From positions 620,001-684,000 of the forward strand of contig CAVSWC010000013.1 in assembly GCA_963731585.1 (NCBI GenBank): 64,000 bases of DNA, given 5' to 3'. Source of the DNA: CANKHA01 sp963731585. GTDB lineage: Bacteria; Pseudomonadota; Alphaproteobacteria; Rhizobiales; Xanthobacteraceae. This document shows positions 9,448 to 18,863 of this stretch, piece after piece (position 1 is the first letter of the stretch; each line of letters begins with the position of its first letter). The notes beneath the pieces were generated by a model. The model was not told where the DNA came from, did no database searches, and worked only from the letters and a program-made list of their open reading frames with translations. A program made the translations under genes and the position numbers.

Positions 9448-10758
9448 CTAGGTGCCGCTTCTGCCGATCCCGTGATAAGTAAAGCCCGCTTGCTTTACCT
9501 GCGCGGCATTATAGGCGTTGCGCAGGTCCACCATGATAGGCCGGGCCATCGCGCTCCTGAGGCGTCCGAGATCGAGGGCGCGGAACTGCTCCCATTCCGT
9601 AACAATGACCAGCGCATCGCCACCTTTCGCGCAGTCATAGGCGTTCTCGCAGTAGGTGACGTTCTCCAGCACCTTCTGAGCTTGTTGCATGCCGGCCGGA
9701 TCATAGGCGCGGACTTTCGCTCCCATGTCCTGCAATGCCGTAATCAGCGGGATGGAGGGCGCCTCGCGCATGTCGTCGGTGTTCGGCTTGAAGGTCAGGC
9801 CGAGTATCGAAATTGTGCGGTCGCGGAGTTCGCCGTCCAAGGCATTGGCGACCTTGCGCGCCATCGCACGCTTGCGCTGATCGTTGACCGCGATGACGGT
9901 CTCGATAATGCGAAGCGGGACGGCGTTGTCCTGCGAGGTCTTGACCAGGGCGACCAGATCCTTCGGGAAGCAGGAGCCTCCAAAACCGGGGCCCGGGTGG
10001 AGAAACTTCGAGCCGATGCGGTTATCGAGGCCGATGCCGCGCGCGATCTCCTGCACATCGGCGCCGACCTTTTCCGCCAGGTCCGCGATCTCGTTGATGA
10101 ATGTGATCTTGGTCGCGAGGAACGAGTTGGCCGCGTATTTGATGAGTTCCGCGGTACGGCGGCCGGTATACATGATCGGCGCGGCATTGAGATAAAGCGG
10201 TCGGTAAAGTTCGCTCATGATCTCCTTTGCCCGCGCCTCGGTTGTGCCGACGACGATACGGTCAGGATGCTTGAAGTCGCGAATGGCCGCGCCCTCGCGC
10301 AGGAATTCTGGATTGGATACCACGGCGAATTCGGCATCCGGCCGTTCACGGCGGATGACACGTTCCACCTCGTCGCCGGTGCCCACCGGAACCGTCGACT
10401 TCGTCACCACGACGGTGAAATCCGAGATAGCCTGCGCGATCTCCCGCGCGGCGGCGTAGACATAGGAAAGGTCGGCATGCCCATCACCGCGGCGCGATGG
10501 GGTGCCGACGGAAATGAAGACGGCCTGCGCGTTGCTCACTGCGGCCTTGAGATCTGTCGCAAAAGAGAGACGGCCCTGCTCGACATTGCTGGCGATTAGT
10601 TCAGTGAGGCCGGGCTCGTAGATCGGCGTCTCGCCGCGCTTGAGCGCCGCGATCTTACTCTCGTCCTTGTCGACGCATGTCACATGGTGGCCGAAGTCGG
10701 CAAAGCAGGCTCCTGAGACCAGACCGACATAACCACTGCCTATCATCGCAACACGCAT
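9448..10758 (-). CDS. ugd: UDP-glucose 6-dehydrogenase
   Basis: Oxidises UDP-glucose to UDP-glucuronate with two NAD+, supplying glucuronate for capsule or exopolysaccharide. The 436-residue length is typical. The Rossmann motif MIGSGYVGLVSGACF opens the protein; the central domain has the substrate-contact region, and the catalytic Cys lies in GPGFGGSCFPKD. The C-terminal UDP-binding domain follows, with GLTFKPNTDDMREAPS. A good promoter candidate lies about 70-90 bp upstream (see 10822-10849). It is not next to the capsule locus at 48.9-64 kb, but its product is a usual precursor for such polymers. Confidence 0.95.
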   Translation of the reverse strand: MRVAMIGSGYVGLVSGACFADFGHHVTCVDKDESKIAALKRGETPIYEPGLTELIASNVEQGRLSFATDLKAAVSNAQAVFISVGTPSRRGDGHADLSYVYAAAREIAQAISDFTVVVTKSTVPVGTGDEVERVIRRERPDAEFAVVSNPEFLREGAAIRDFKHPDRIVVGTTEARAKEIMSELYRPLYLNAAPIMYTGRRTAELIKYAANSFLATKITFINEIADLAEKVGADVQEIARGIGLDNRIGSKFLHPGPGFGGSCFPKDLVALVKTSQDNAVPLRIIETVIAVNDQRKRAMARKVANALDGELRDRTISILGLTFKPNTDDMREAPSIPLITALQDMGAKVRAYDPAGMQQAQKVLENVTYCENAYDCAKGGDALVIVTEWEQFRALDLGRLRSAMARPIMVDLRNAYNAAQVKQAGFTYHGIGRSGT

Positions 10759-11273
10759 TAGCGTTTCCTAGTTCGATACCTGTGGTGCGGGCCTAAAATG
10801 CAGGGGAGATACGGCTCCGGCGTTATATACGGTGAACTTTCATTGTCCATCGAGTAATTTGGCCGCGCGAGCGGCGATTGTGCAGTTCAAGCCCAACAGG
10901 GTTAATTAAAACACCAAGATCGAGGACGACGACGCAAGTCGGAATGCGGGGGCTGCGGCAGATTATCAGGCGCAACCTTATACCTTGGAAGGGCCATCAT
11001 ATGCTTTCGTGACTGTCCGATTTGGGAAACATCGTTGAGCCAATGTTGCGATGGGACAGCAACGTATGCTGCGGGATTCTGTGGTCGCGACCGCCGATCT
11101 TTTTGTAGACATCGATTTCGATTTTTGCGATCCTTGCATTGTCTTAAGAGGAAAAACTGAAGTACGAGGGGAAAGCTACGACAGCTTGCGAGGATAGGAC
11201 GTTTGTTCTCTGCAAAAAGCTCTTGCCGTATGTGCTGCAGTCCACTTGTCCAAATCGAAATAGTGGGACAGCG
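10759..11273. other. 515-bp divergent intergenic region between ugd and the Rieske oxygenase
   Basis: No supportable gene on either strand; open frames here lack family-like sequence and overlap the Rieske gene antisense. The left part holds the ugd promoter candidate. The right part contains a GGGA ribosome-binding site seven bases before the Rieske ATG, and a short inverted repeat AAGCT/AGCTT near 11174-11188. I see no RNA gene, terminator or mobile-element end. Confidence 0.6.
10822..10849 (-). promoter_or_regulatory. Candidate sigma-70 promoter for ugd
   Basis: Read on the minus strand, TGGACA (10849-10844) matches TTGACA at five of six bases. After a 16-nt spacer comes TATAAC (10827-10822), matching TATAAT at five of six. 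The predicted transcript start is near 10815, giving a leader of about 57 nt before the ugd ATG. It is a sequence match only. Confidence 0.42.
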
Positions 11274-12479
11274 ATGAAACAAGCAGAAAATGAGATGCTT
11301 ACCCGGGTCGGGCGAGGGACGCCGGCCGGGGAGTTGCTGCGGCGGTATTGGCACCCGATTTTGGCGGTCGGCGAACTGACCGACGAAAAACCCATCAAGC
11401 AGGTCACCATCCTGGGGGAAAAGCTGGTGGTCTTCCGTCTGCCGCTCGCGCCTGGCGAGAAGGAAGCCCGCTACGGCCTTGTCGGCGAACACTGTCAGCA
11501 CCGCCGGGCTTCGTTGTTCTACGGCAAGCTCGATTGCGAAGGAATCCGCTGCCCTTATCATGGTTGGAAATACGACCTGCAAGGGAATTGCCTGGAAACT
11601 CCGCCGGAACCGAAGGAATGGGCTTACAAGAATGAGATCAAGGCGGACGCTTATCCGGTGAAGAAGCTGGGCGGCTTGCTTTTTGCTTATATGGGACCAT
11701 CCCCCGCGCCGGAGCTACCGCGCTGGGACGTCCTGGCCCGCGAGGATGGCAAGCGCTGGGTCACCAAGGAGTCGATGCTCGACTGCAATTGGCTGCAGCC
11801 GATGGAGAACTCGGTCGATCCTTCGCATCTGTACTGGCTGCACGGCGAGAGCGCCTATCTCGGCCGTGGCAATCGTCAGTATGAGGAGAAGCACGAGTTC
11901 ACCCCATTCGAATTCGGCATTATGAAGCGGCGCATTTCGCCCGGCTTCAATCCGTCGGACCCGCCCCTGGTGGATGAACATCCGCTGCTCTTCCCGACAA
12001 TGCTTCGCCTGGTCACGCTCGCGGATCGCGGCAAGAAGAACGGCCGGCACCGCCACGCGATCCAGTTCCGCTTGCCGGTGGATGACACCCATACGCAAGT
12101 CTACCGCGTCAACTTCATTCCGTCGGCGACGGACCGTTCGCCTGCCGACCAGGATCCGCCCTACGAATACCGGCCGCTGAAGGACGAGGAGGGCAATTAT
12201 TACATGGACATCGTGTCAGCGCAGGACGCGATGGCGTGGGAGACGCAGGGTGCGATCACCGACCGCACCTTGGAGCACATCGGTCACGGCGATCTAGGCA
12301 TCGTCATGTTCCGACGCATGTTAAGGGAGCAGATCGAGATCGTGCAGAAGGGCGGTGAGCCTTTCGGCATCATCCGCGATCCCGCGAAGAACACCATCCT
12401 CCACGTCGAGGTCTATAATGACACGATCGGTCTGGCCAAGGGCGGATGGCAGGATTTGGTTCGCGCGAAAGCCTCCTGA
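11274..12479 (+). CDS. Rieske [2Fe-2S] aromatic-ring-hydroxylating oxygenase, alpha subunit
   Basis: A 401-residue soluble oxygenase. The Rieske centre is seen as CQH (residues 74-76) and CPYHGW (93-98). The mononuclear iron site is the NWLQPMENSVDPSHLYWLH stretch near residue 165-185, with D-x2-H-x4-H plus a bridging acidic residue. The architecture is of the phthalate-4,5-dioxygenase/vanillate-demethylase type (single-component alpha), which needs a separate reductase; none lies in the window. The start ATG at 11274 has a GGGA site; an upstream GTG-type extension adds residues unlike the family. A bicupin gene starts 3 nt after its stop, so the two are co-transcribed. The substrate is unknown; a carboxylated or methoxylated aromatic compound is a guess from the subfamily. 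Confidence 0.88.
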   Translation: MKQAENEMLTRVGRGTPAGELLRRYWHPILAVGELTDEKPIKQVTILGEKLVVFRLPLAPGEKEARYGLVGEHCQHRRASLFYGKLDCEGIRCPYHGWKYDLQGNCLETPPEPKEWAYKNEIKADAYPVKKLGGLLFAYMGPSPAPELPRWDVLAREDGKRWVTKESMLDCNWLQPMENSVDPSHLYWLHGESAYLGRGNRQYEEKHEFTPFEFGIMKRRISPGFNPSDPPLVDEHPLLFPTMLRLVTLADRGKKNGRHRHAIQFRLPVDDTHTQVYRVNFIPSATDRSPADQDPPYEYRPLKDEEGNYYMDIVSAQDAMAWETQGAITDRTLEHIGHGDLGIVMFRRMLREQIEIVQKGGEPFGIIRDPAKNTILHVEVYNDTIGLAKGGWQDLVRAKAS

Positions 12480-12482
12480 TGA

Positions 12483-13599
12483 ATGCTTAAAGGTAGAGAA
12501 ATTGAACCGATCGCGCTCAAGACTCCCTATCAAAAATGGGCCGAGGCGCAGGGTGTCCCGATTATCCGCGATTTCTACATCGAGGACCTGAGAACGGTTG
12601 CCGCTGCAGCCGTGGGAATGGCGCGGTGGAAACGGCGCGATCATCAACCTGATCGGCACCGGCGAGATCAACGAAGCGTATCTATCAGAGATACCGCCCG
12701 GCGGGACGCTGAAGCCGCTGCGTATGATGTATGAAGAAACCATCTTCGTCGTTGCAGGCAACGGCTCGACCTCCATCTGGAACGACGAGAACAAGAAGGT
12801 CACCTTCGAATGGGGACCGGGGACTATCTTTGCGCCGCCGCTCAACACTTGGCGGCAGCATTTCAATGCCAGCGGCACGAAGCCGGCGCGATTGCTTGCG
12901 GTGACCTCGGCGCCGCCGGTGATGAGCATGTTCCGCGACATGAATTTCATCTTCAATAATCATTACACGTTCAACGATCGCTTCGACGCGGAGGCGGAAA
13001 GCTTTTCCGGGGCGGGCGTGGCCTATGAACGAAGGGGACGGCGCGTTTGGGACACCAACGTTGTTTCCGACGTGCGCAAGCTCGAATTGTTCGCCTCGAA
13101 AAAGCGGGGGGCGGGCGGCAGCAACATTCAGATCGAGCTTGGCGAGAATGCCATGGCTGTGCACATCTCGGAATTTCCGGTCGGCACCTACAAAAAGGCA
13201 CATCGCCACGGCCCGGGCGCGCATGTCGTTATCATCGGTGGCGAAGGCTATTCACTGATGTGGCCGGAGGGCGAAGAACCGAAGCGCTTCGATTGGCACG
13301 ACGGCACCATCATCGTTCCGCCGGAGCGCTGGTTTCACCAGCATTTTAACACCGGCGCCAAGCCGGCCCGCTACCTCGCCATTCGCGCGGGCGGCTCGAA
13401 ATTCGGCCGGCCCTGGGGCAAAGACACCAACATGAGCCAGGAAAAAAGCATCAAGGACGGCGGTGATCAGATCGAATACGAGGATGAGGATCCCAAGATC
13501 CGGCAGATGTTCGAGGAAGCGCTGAAGAAGAGTGGCGCAAAATCCGACATGGACGCGGTGATCGCGAAGGAAAGGGCGAAAGCGGAAGCCGCCGAGTAG
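12483..13599 (+). pseudogene. Bicupin protein 1 (gentisate-dioxygenase-like fold), frameshifted
   Basis: Two cupin domains. Frame 3 (from ATG 12483) gives TPYQKWAEAQGVPIIRDFYIEDLR. From about 12595 the protein continues in frame 1 with PLQPWEWRGGNGAI and runs to 13599. The joined product is about 371 residues and aligns end to end with the intact paralogue at 15558 (368 residues), so one extra base near 12590-12600 explains the break. The second cupin keeps metal ligands (HRHGPGAH and FHQHFN). The first lacks an HxH motif and is probably structural. It follows the Rieske oxygenase by 3 nt. A ring-cleaving or isomerising role is inferred from fold and neighbour only. Confidence 0.78.
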
Positions 13600-13641
13600 G
13601 GGAGAGCCCCACAACCGGGCGTACACGTATGGCCTTCGTTC

Positions 13642-14157
13642 TCAGCGCTCGACGAAATCCGCGCAGCGTTGCAGCTGGTCGCTTGCGCCCCAGGGCATGA
13701 TGGGGACCGAAGAGGTCGAATTCTTCGGGGACCCTTCGATTATCCGGTCGGAATAGACCATATAGACCAGGACGTTTCGCTTGGCGTCGCAGCCACGCAC
13801 GATCTGCATTTTCTTGAAGAATAGGGATCGCCGTTGCTTGAACATATCCTCGCCCTGCTCGAACTTGGCTTTAAAGCGTATCGGCCCAATCTGGCGGCAG
13901 GCGAGAGATATATCGGACACTTCCTCCGCTACGCCGATCCAGCCTTTGAAGCCGCCCCTTTCCGGGACCGTGAAGTGACAAGCGACGCCTTCCACCTCAG
14001 GGTCGTCCAGCCCGTAGGTTGCCAGCTTGTCGTTGGGCGAAATCCATTTGAATACGGTCGAGCGCTTAAAAATCAGGTCAGGTTCGTCAGCGGCATGAGC
14101 CAGGCTGGCGGCGGCGAGCAGGCCGAGCAAAATTGTCAGCCACCTGTAACTTTTCAT
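13642..14157 (-). CDS. creA: CreA family periplasmic protein
   Basis: A 171-residue exported protein. The signal peptide (MKSYRWLTILLGLLAAASLAHA) is followed by the conserved CreA body: VEGVACHFTVPERGG, GWIGVAEEVSDISLACRQ, RSLFFKKMQIVRGCDAKRNVLVY and SVPIMPWG. CreA proteins are widespread in proteobacteria with unknown biochemical role. It lies on the opposite strand between two halves of the catabolic cluster, so it is probably unrelated to it. Two to three cysteines may form a disulfide. Confidence 0.9.
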   Translation of the reverse strand: MKSYRWLTILLGLLAAASLAHAADEPDLIFKRSTVFKWISPNDKLATYGLDDPEVEGVACHFTVPERGGFKGWIGVAEEVSDISLACRQIGPIRFKAKFEQGEDMFKQRRSLFFKKMQIVRGCDAKRNVLVYMVYSDRIIEGSPKNSTSSVPIMPWGASDQLQRCADFVER

Positions 14158-14333
14158 CGAAACCTCCGTGTCGGAACCTACCTAAACGCACGCTTGTGGG
14201 AATGGTTCACCCAGAAAAAGCCAAGGTCAGTCTCCCGCATACCCGGATTGCAAAAACCACTTATTCGTTGCGAAGAGTTCGGTAATCTGACGTCCGAGCC
14301 GGAATTGCCCAACCACAATCAGAGCGAACTAAC

Positions 14334-15407
14334 ATGACGTTGATCCTGTCCAACAAGGATGTCGAAGAGCTGCTGACGATGCGTGAATGCATTGACGCGC
14401 TGGAAGTCGCTTATGTGGAATTGGCGGCCGGCCGCGGTCTCGCGCGCACCCGGTCGGACTGCCTGACGGCCACGGCACGGCCGGATGCGCATTACAGCCT
14501 CAAATCGATGGATGGCGTGATTCCGAAGTTCGGAATCAGCGCCGTCCGTATCGATTCCGACATCATAACGATGCCGAAGGTCGGCAACAGCGTCCGGCGC
14601 GTGAAAGTGCCGGCGGCGCCGAACGGCCGCTACGTCGGATTGGTACTGCTGTTTTCCACCGAGAACGGCGAGCCCCTGGCCATCATGCCGGATGGGGTGA
14701 TGCAGCGAATTCGCGTTGGGGCCACCAGCGGACTCGGCGTCAAATACCTGGCTCGCCGCGACGCCAAAAACATCGGCCTGCTTGGTTCGGGCTGGCAGGC
14801 CGGCACGCAGCTCATGGCGGCCTGCGCGGTGCGCGATATCGAGTCGATCCGCTGCTTCAGCCCCCGCCGCGAGCGGCGTGAAGCTTTTTGCAAAGAAATG
14901 AGTGCCGTGCTGAACACCGAAGTGATCCCGGTCGATCAACCGGAGACCGCGATTGCGGGAGCCGACATCGTCATGTGCGCCACCAACAGCGAGGATGCGG
15001 TCTTTTTCGAAAGCTGGATCAGGCCAGGCATCCATTTGAGCTCTATCAAGAAGCCCGAGGTCGATCCACCTGCGATAAAGCGGGCGGATCGGGTCATCAT
15101 TCATGCCCGTGACAACCGGCCGATCGTCGAATTGAGCACGGACCTGCCGGAGGCCGTCCTCGATGCCGAGGCCAAGCGCTGGCCGGACGCCGGCGACCGT
15201 GATTTCAAATTTCCTACGCTGCCCGACCTGATTGCCGGGAAAATAATGGGCCGGGAGAAAGAGCAGGATGTCACCTGTTTCCTCAACTACCTCGGCCTTG
15301 GATACCAGTTCGCCGCCGCAGGCTCGGTTGTCTATCGCAAGGCCAGGGAGCGCGGCATGGGCCACGAGCTCCCGACCGACTGGTTCACTGAAGACGTACA
15401 TCCTTAA
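14334..15407 (+). CDS. Ornithine cyclodeaminase / mu-crystallin family NAD(P)-dependent enzyme
   Basis: A 357-residue protein. It has the substrate-binding N-terminal region with MRECIDALEVAY and an NAD(P)-binding Rossmann motif IGLLGSGWQAGTQLMA near residue 145. The glycine-rich ADIVMCATNSED segment and the SSIKKPEVDPPAIKRADRV region follow. The family includes ornithine cyclodeaminase, alanine dehydrogenase and ketimine/imine reductases, so the exact reaction is not fixed by sequence. The ribosome-binding site is weak. It opens a plus-strand series leading into bicupin 2, solute-binding protein, aldo/keto reductase and CobW, suggesting it acts in the same pathway. Confidence 0.85.
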   Translation: MTLILSNKDVEELLTMRECIDALEVAYVELAAGRGLARTRSDCLTATARPDAHYSLKSMDGVIPKFGISAVRIDSDIITMPKVGNSVRRVKVPAAPNGRYVGLVLLFSTENGEPLAIMPDGVMQRIRVGATSGLGVKYLARRDAKNIGLLGSGWQAGTQLMAACAVRDIESIRCFSPRRERREAFCKEMSAVLNTEVIPVDQPETAIAGADIVMCATNSEDAVFFESWIRPGIHLSSIKKPEVDPPAIKRADRVIIHARDNRPIVELSTDLPEAVLDAEAKRWPDAGDRDFKFPTLPDLIAGKIMGREKEQDVTCFLNYLGLGYQFAAAGSVVYRKARERGMGHELPTDWFTEDVHP

Positions 15408-15557
15408 ATGAGCAGTCGGAATGCCAGGTGGGAAGCAGACAAGTTGTCTGGCGCGCTTAAGGCGGGTAGTTTGCTCCTTCGGCGGGACCCCTGAGCAATG
15501 TGCGCCTCGGGTGCGAGCTAACAAGCCGGACATCTTAGTGCAGTCTAGGGAATACGA

Positions 15558-16664
15558 ATGGATCAGCAGAAATTTGAAGCAGACGTCAGGCCTCTCTACA
15601 GCAACAAGCCGCTCTACGAGCAGTGGGTCGAAGCGCAGAATATCCCGGTCATTCGCGACTTCTATATCGAGGATTTGCGCGATGAGAAGCTCGCGCCTTG
15701 GGCGGCGAAGGGAGGCAATGGCGCCATCCTCAATCTGGTCGGCTGTGGCGATGTCAACGACGGCTATCTCGTCGAGATTGCGGCAGGACAAAACCTCAAG
15801 CCACAACGCCTGATGTTTGAGGAAGTGATCTTCGTCCTCGAAGGTCATGGCTCTACGTCGGTCTGGAACGACGAAAACAAGAAGGTCACCTTCGAGTGGG
15901 GCCCCGGAAGCCTGTTCTCCCCGCCGCTTAATACCTGGCGACAGCATTTCAATGGCAGCGGCGAACGGCCGGCCCGTCTCCTGGGCGTCACGTCCGCGCC
16001 GCCGATCATGAACACGTTCCGCGATCTCGATTTTGTCTTCAACAATCCATTTCCGTTCAAAAGCCGCTTCGATCCCGATGCCGATAGTTTCTCCGGCAAG
16101 GGCAAGCCATGGATGGCGAAGAACCGGCCGGTCTGGGAGAGCAACTTCATTCCTGACGTGCGCGAGCTCGAAGTATTTGCCTGGAAAGAACGCGGCGCCG
16201 GCGGCGGCAATATCATGATCGAGCTTTCCGACAATTGCATGAGCGCGCACATCTCGGAATTTCCGGTCGGCACCTACAAGAAGGCTCACCGGCACGGGGC
16301 CGGCGCGTTTGTCGTCATCATCGGCGGCGAAGGCTATTCGTTGATGTGGCCGGAGGGCGAAGCACCGAAGCGCTATGACTGGCACGATGGAAGTGTGGTG
16401 GTGCCGCCGGAACAATGGTTCCACCAGCACTTCAATACCGGGGCGACGCCCGCGCGCTACCTCGCGATCAAGCCCGGCGGACGCAAGCATGTGCGTCCCT
16501 TTGGTTTGAAGCATTTCGGGGTGGATCAGAGCACCGAGCAGGGCGGGAGCCAGATCGAATACGAACAGGAAGATCCGGCCATTCGCCGGATGTTCGAAGC
16601 GGCCCTCGCAAAGAACGGCGTTACCTGCCGCATGCCCCCGATAGCAGCGAAGAAATCTGCCTAA
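15558..16664 (+). CDS. Bicupin protein 2 (gentisate-dioxygenase-like fold)
   Basis: A 368-residue protein with two cupin domains. The N-terminal cupin (FEEVIFVLEGHGSTSVW) lacks metal-binding histidines. The C-terminal cupin has HRHGAGAF, WPEGEAPKRYDW and WFHQHFN, which supply His ligands for Fe or another metal. It is clearly paralogous to the product of 12483-13599, with long identical stretches such as NDENKKVTFEWGPG. Context suggests a role in aromatic or amino-acid-like substrate breakdown, but no substrate can be named. A GGGA site precedes the ATG; the SBP gene follows after 30 nt. Confidence 0.83.
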   Translation: MDQQKFEADVRPLYSNKPLYEQWVEAQNIPVIRDFYIEDLRDEKLAPWAAKGGNGAILNLVGCGDVNDGYLVEIAAGQNLKPQRLMFEEVIFVLEGHGSTSVWNDENKKVTFEWGPGSLFSPPLNTWRQHFNGSGERPARLLGVTSAPPIMNTFRDLDFVFNNPFPFKSRFDPDADSFSGKGKPWMAKNRPVWESNFIPDVRELEVFAWKERGAGGGNIMIELSDNCMSAHISEFPVGTYKKAHRHGAGAFVVIIGGEGYSLMWPEGEAPKRYDWHDGSVVVPPEQWFHQHFNTGATPARYLAIKPGGRKHVRPFGLKHFGVDQSTEQGGSQIEYEQEDPAIRRMFEAALAKNGVTCRMPPIAAKKSA

Positions 16665-16694
16665 AAAGAACAAACGGGAGGAAATAACAGAAAA

Positions 16695-17793
16695 ATGAAA
16701 AATGCCATTGCTGCGTTATTGGTTGCGGTGCTGGCGCCCAGCGTCGCCCAGGCCCAGTCAGTCCCCGATTGGCAGAAAAAATGGGACGACACGCTGAAGG
16801 CGGCACGCCAGGAGGGCAAAGTCGTCGTCACCGGCCCGCCGGACGCGCAGGTTCGCAAACTCCTGCCGGAAGCCTTTAAGAAACGCTACGGCATTACGAT
16901 GGAATATCAGAGCGCACGCGGGTCGGATTCCGCCAACAAGATGCGTTCCGAGCGCGCCGCCGAAATCTATACCGCGGATGCCGCGCTCGCGGGCAGCAAT
17001 ACGATGTTCACGGTTATGCTGCGGGAAAAAATGCTGGCGCCGCTTCGGCCGGAACTCATCCTGCCGGAAGTCACCGAGGGCAAGAATTGGAAGCGAGGAA
17101 GCATCTGGTTCGTAGATCCCGAAGAGCAATATGTGCTCCGCCTCTTCAGCACGGTGAATGAGGCCTTCTGGATCAATACCAAGGAGGTCAAGGCGGGCGA
17201 ACTGCGCAAGATGGCAGGACCTGCTCAATCCGAGATGGAAGGGAAAGGTTGCTTTTATGGATCCGACCGTCGCGGGTACGGGCGCAAACCAAGCCGCCAA
17301 TCTCTACGCCATCTTCGGCGCGGATTTCGTCAAGAAGCTGTTGATCGATCAACAGACCACCTTCAGCCGTGAACGGCGTCAACTAACTGATTGGCTCGCG
17401 CGCGGCACCTATCATGTCGCTTTTGGCGCGGAGGATGGCGAGCTTCAACGGCTGCGCCAGGAAGGCCTGCCCGTCAATTCGATGCATGGCTTGGAAGACA
17501 TGCCGGGTTCGCTGTCAGGCGGCAATCAGGTCGCGCTTTATGGCAATGCTCCGCATCCGAACGCGGCTCGGGTTTTCGTCAACTGGATGGCGTCGAAGGA
17601 AGGCTCGGAAATATATGCGCGGGCGCTCAACATGGTGCCGGTCCGCACCGATATCGATGCATCGAGTTTCATGCCGTCCGAGGTCATTCCCCAACCGGGC
17701 GTCAACTACTTCGATCCTTATCTGTATGACTTTACCGTCACGACCAAAGAAGAGGCCCGGCGTAGCATCAGGGAAATGCTGCGATCACAATAA
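16695..17793 (+). pseudogene. Extracellular solute-binding protein (Fe3+/ABC type), frameshifted
   Basis: The periplasmic binding protein starts with a signal peptide (MKNAIAALLVAVLAPSVAQA). The frame from 16695 gives KTNEA-type segments and TKEVKAGELRK. From 17212 the continuation is one base over: WQDLLNPRWKGKVAFMDPT through YFDPYLYDFT, ending at 17793. The joined length is about 365 residues, typical of the iron/2-aminoethylphosphonate-like family. One extra base around 17208-17212 explains it. No permease or ATPase genes adjoin; the only candidates in the window are at 39044-41924, so this may be an orphan binding protein. A good GGGAGG site precedes the ATG. Confidence 0.78.
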
Positions 17794-17828
17794 TCGGCGT
17801 CGATGCAGGCGCCTCAGGGAGCAGTGGA

Positions 17829-18821
17829 ATGGAGACTGTGAGTACAACGGCGCTGGCCGGTGGGGCACGGCGGATGGGCAAGACCGGCTTCGTCGTCAGC
17901 CGCCTCGGTTACGGCGGCATGGAGCTGGCCGGTGCGCCGTTAGCGCGGGATCTGAGCGAGCAGCAGGCGATCAAATTCATTAACCGCGTGATTGATGCGG
18001 GCATCAATTATATCGACACCTCGATCGATTACGGCCTGAGCGAGCGGCTGATCGGCAAAGTTATGGAGCACCGGCGGGCGGACGTGGTTCTGGCCACGAA
18101 GTGCGGCTGCCAAGTCGGTGTCGAGGGCGTGGAAAGGCACCACGGCGAGTCTCACACCTTCACCGGTGAAAACGTCATGGCCGGGATTGAGCAAAGCCTG
18201 CGCCGTCTGCGAACCGACCATCTCGACGTGGTGCAGGTCCACGGCAGGCCTACACGCAAGCAATTGGAAGACGGCGGCGTGATCGAAGCCATGCTCGAGG
18301 CGAAAAAGCAGGGCAAGGTGCGCCAGCTTGGGATCTCATCACGACTGCCAACATTGGCAGACTACATCGACGTGGATTATTTCTCCGTCGTGCAGGTGCC
18401 GTATTCCGCCCTGCAACGGCATAACGAAGATGCGATTGCCGCACTGCGGCGTTCCGGCAAGGCCGTCGTTTGCCGCGGCGTTACGGGCCGCGGCGCGCCG
18501 GCCAAGAATTGGTCTACCCGGCCGATCGGAACGGCGGATGGCGAGGCACGTGATATCTGGGAAACGGCGAAGCTCGATGACTTGCTGGACGGTATGTCAC
18601 CGATCGAGTTCATGATTCGCTTCGTGCTCTCGAACGACAACGTCGACGTTGCGCTTGTCGCCACGACCGACGAAGCGCACCTCCTTGCCGACGTCGATTA
18701 CGCGGCCAATGGGCCGCTCGACGCGGAGCGGCTGGAAGAGGCCAAGCGGCGCCTTACGGCCGCCGGCAGCATGCCCGGAGAGGGAAAGTACCGGGGTGGT
18801 GGTCCAACCCCAGTCCTCTAA
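17829..18821 (+). CDS. Aldo/keto reductase family oxidoreductase
   Basis: A 330-residue TIM-barrel NADPH-dependent reductase. The catalytic tetrad is visible as Asp (YIDTSIDYG), Tyr in the same segment, Lys (VVLATKCGC) and His (VVQVHGR). The segment VRQLGISSR is typical. The family reduces aldehydes or ketones, or opens cyclic substrates; the substrate is unknown. The ATG at 17829 follows GGGAG by eight bases. It sits 35 nt after the binding-protein gene and 42 nt before a CobW-family GTPase, so one operon with these is likely. A second aldo/keto reductase at 42009 is of a different subfamily. Confidence 0.86.
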   Translation: METVSTTALAGGARRMGKTGFVVSRLGYGGMELAGAPLARDLSEQQAIKFINRVIDAGINYIDTSIDYGLSERLIGKVMEHRRADVVLATKCGCQVGVEGVERHHGESHTFTGENVMAGIEQSLRRLRTDHLDVVQVHGRPTRKQLEDGGVIEAMLEAKKQGKVRQLGISSRLPTLADYIDVDYFSVVQVPYSALQRHNEDAIAALRRSGKAVVCRGVTGRGAPAKNWSTRPIGTADGEARDIWETAKLDDLLDGMSPIEFMIRFVLSNDNVDVALVATTDEAHLLADVDYAANGPLDAERLEEAKRRLTAAGSMPGEGKYRGGGPTPVL

Positions 18822-18863
18822 GAAGTCGGCGGCAGACAGTGGCGCGCCTATTGGAGTTTTCGA

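Noticed and set aside
10902..11582. 226-codon minus-strand frame upstream of the Rieske gene
   Set aside because: It overlaps the Rieske domain antisense and has low-complexity composition unlike a real protein.
13598..13610. GGGG-AGAG-CCCC hairpin after bicupin 1
   Set aside because: Only a 4-bp stem and no U-tract, so not called as a terminator.
14319..16673. A 784-codon open frame on the minus strand
   Set aside because: It is the antisense of the ornithine cyclodeaminase-like gene and bicupin 2; its translation has no family-like segments and it ends in a coding overlap. High G+C third positions create such shadows.
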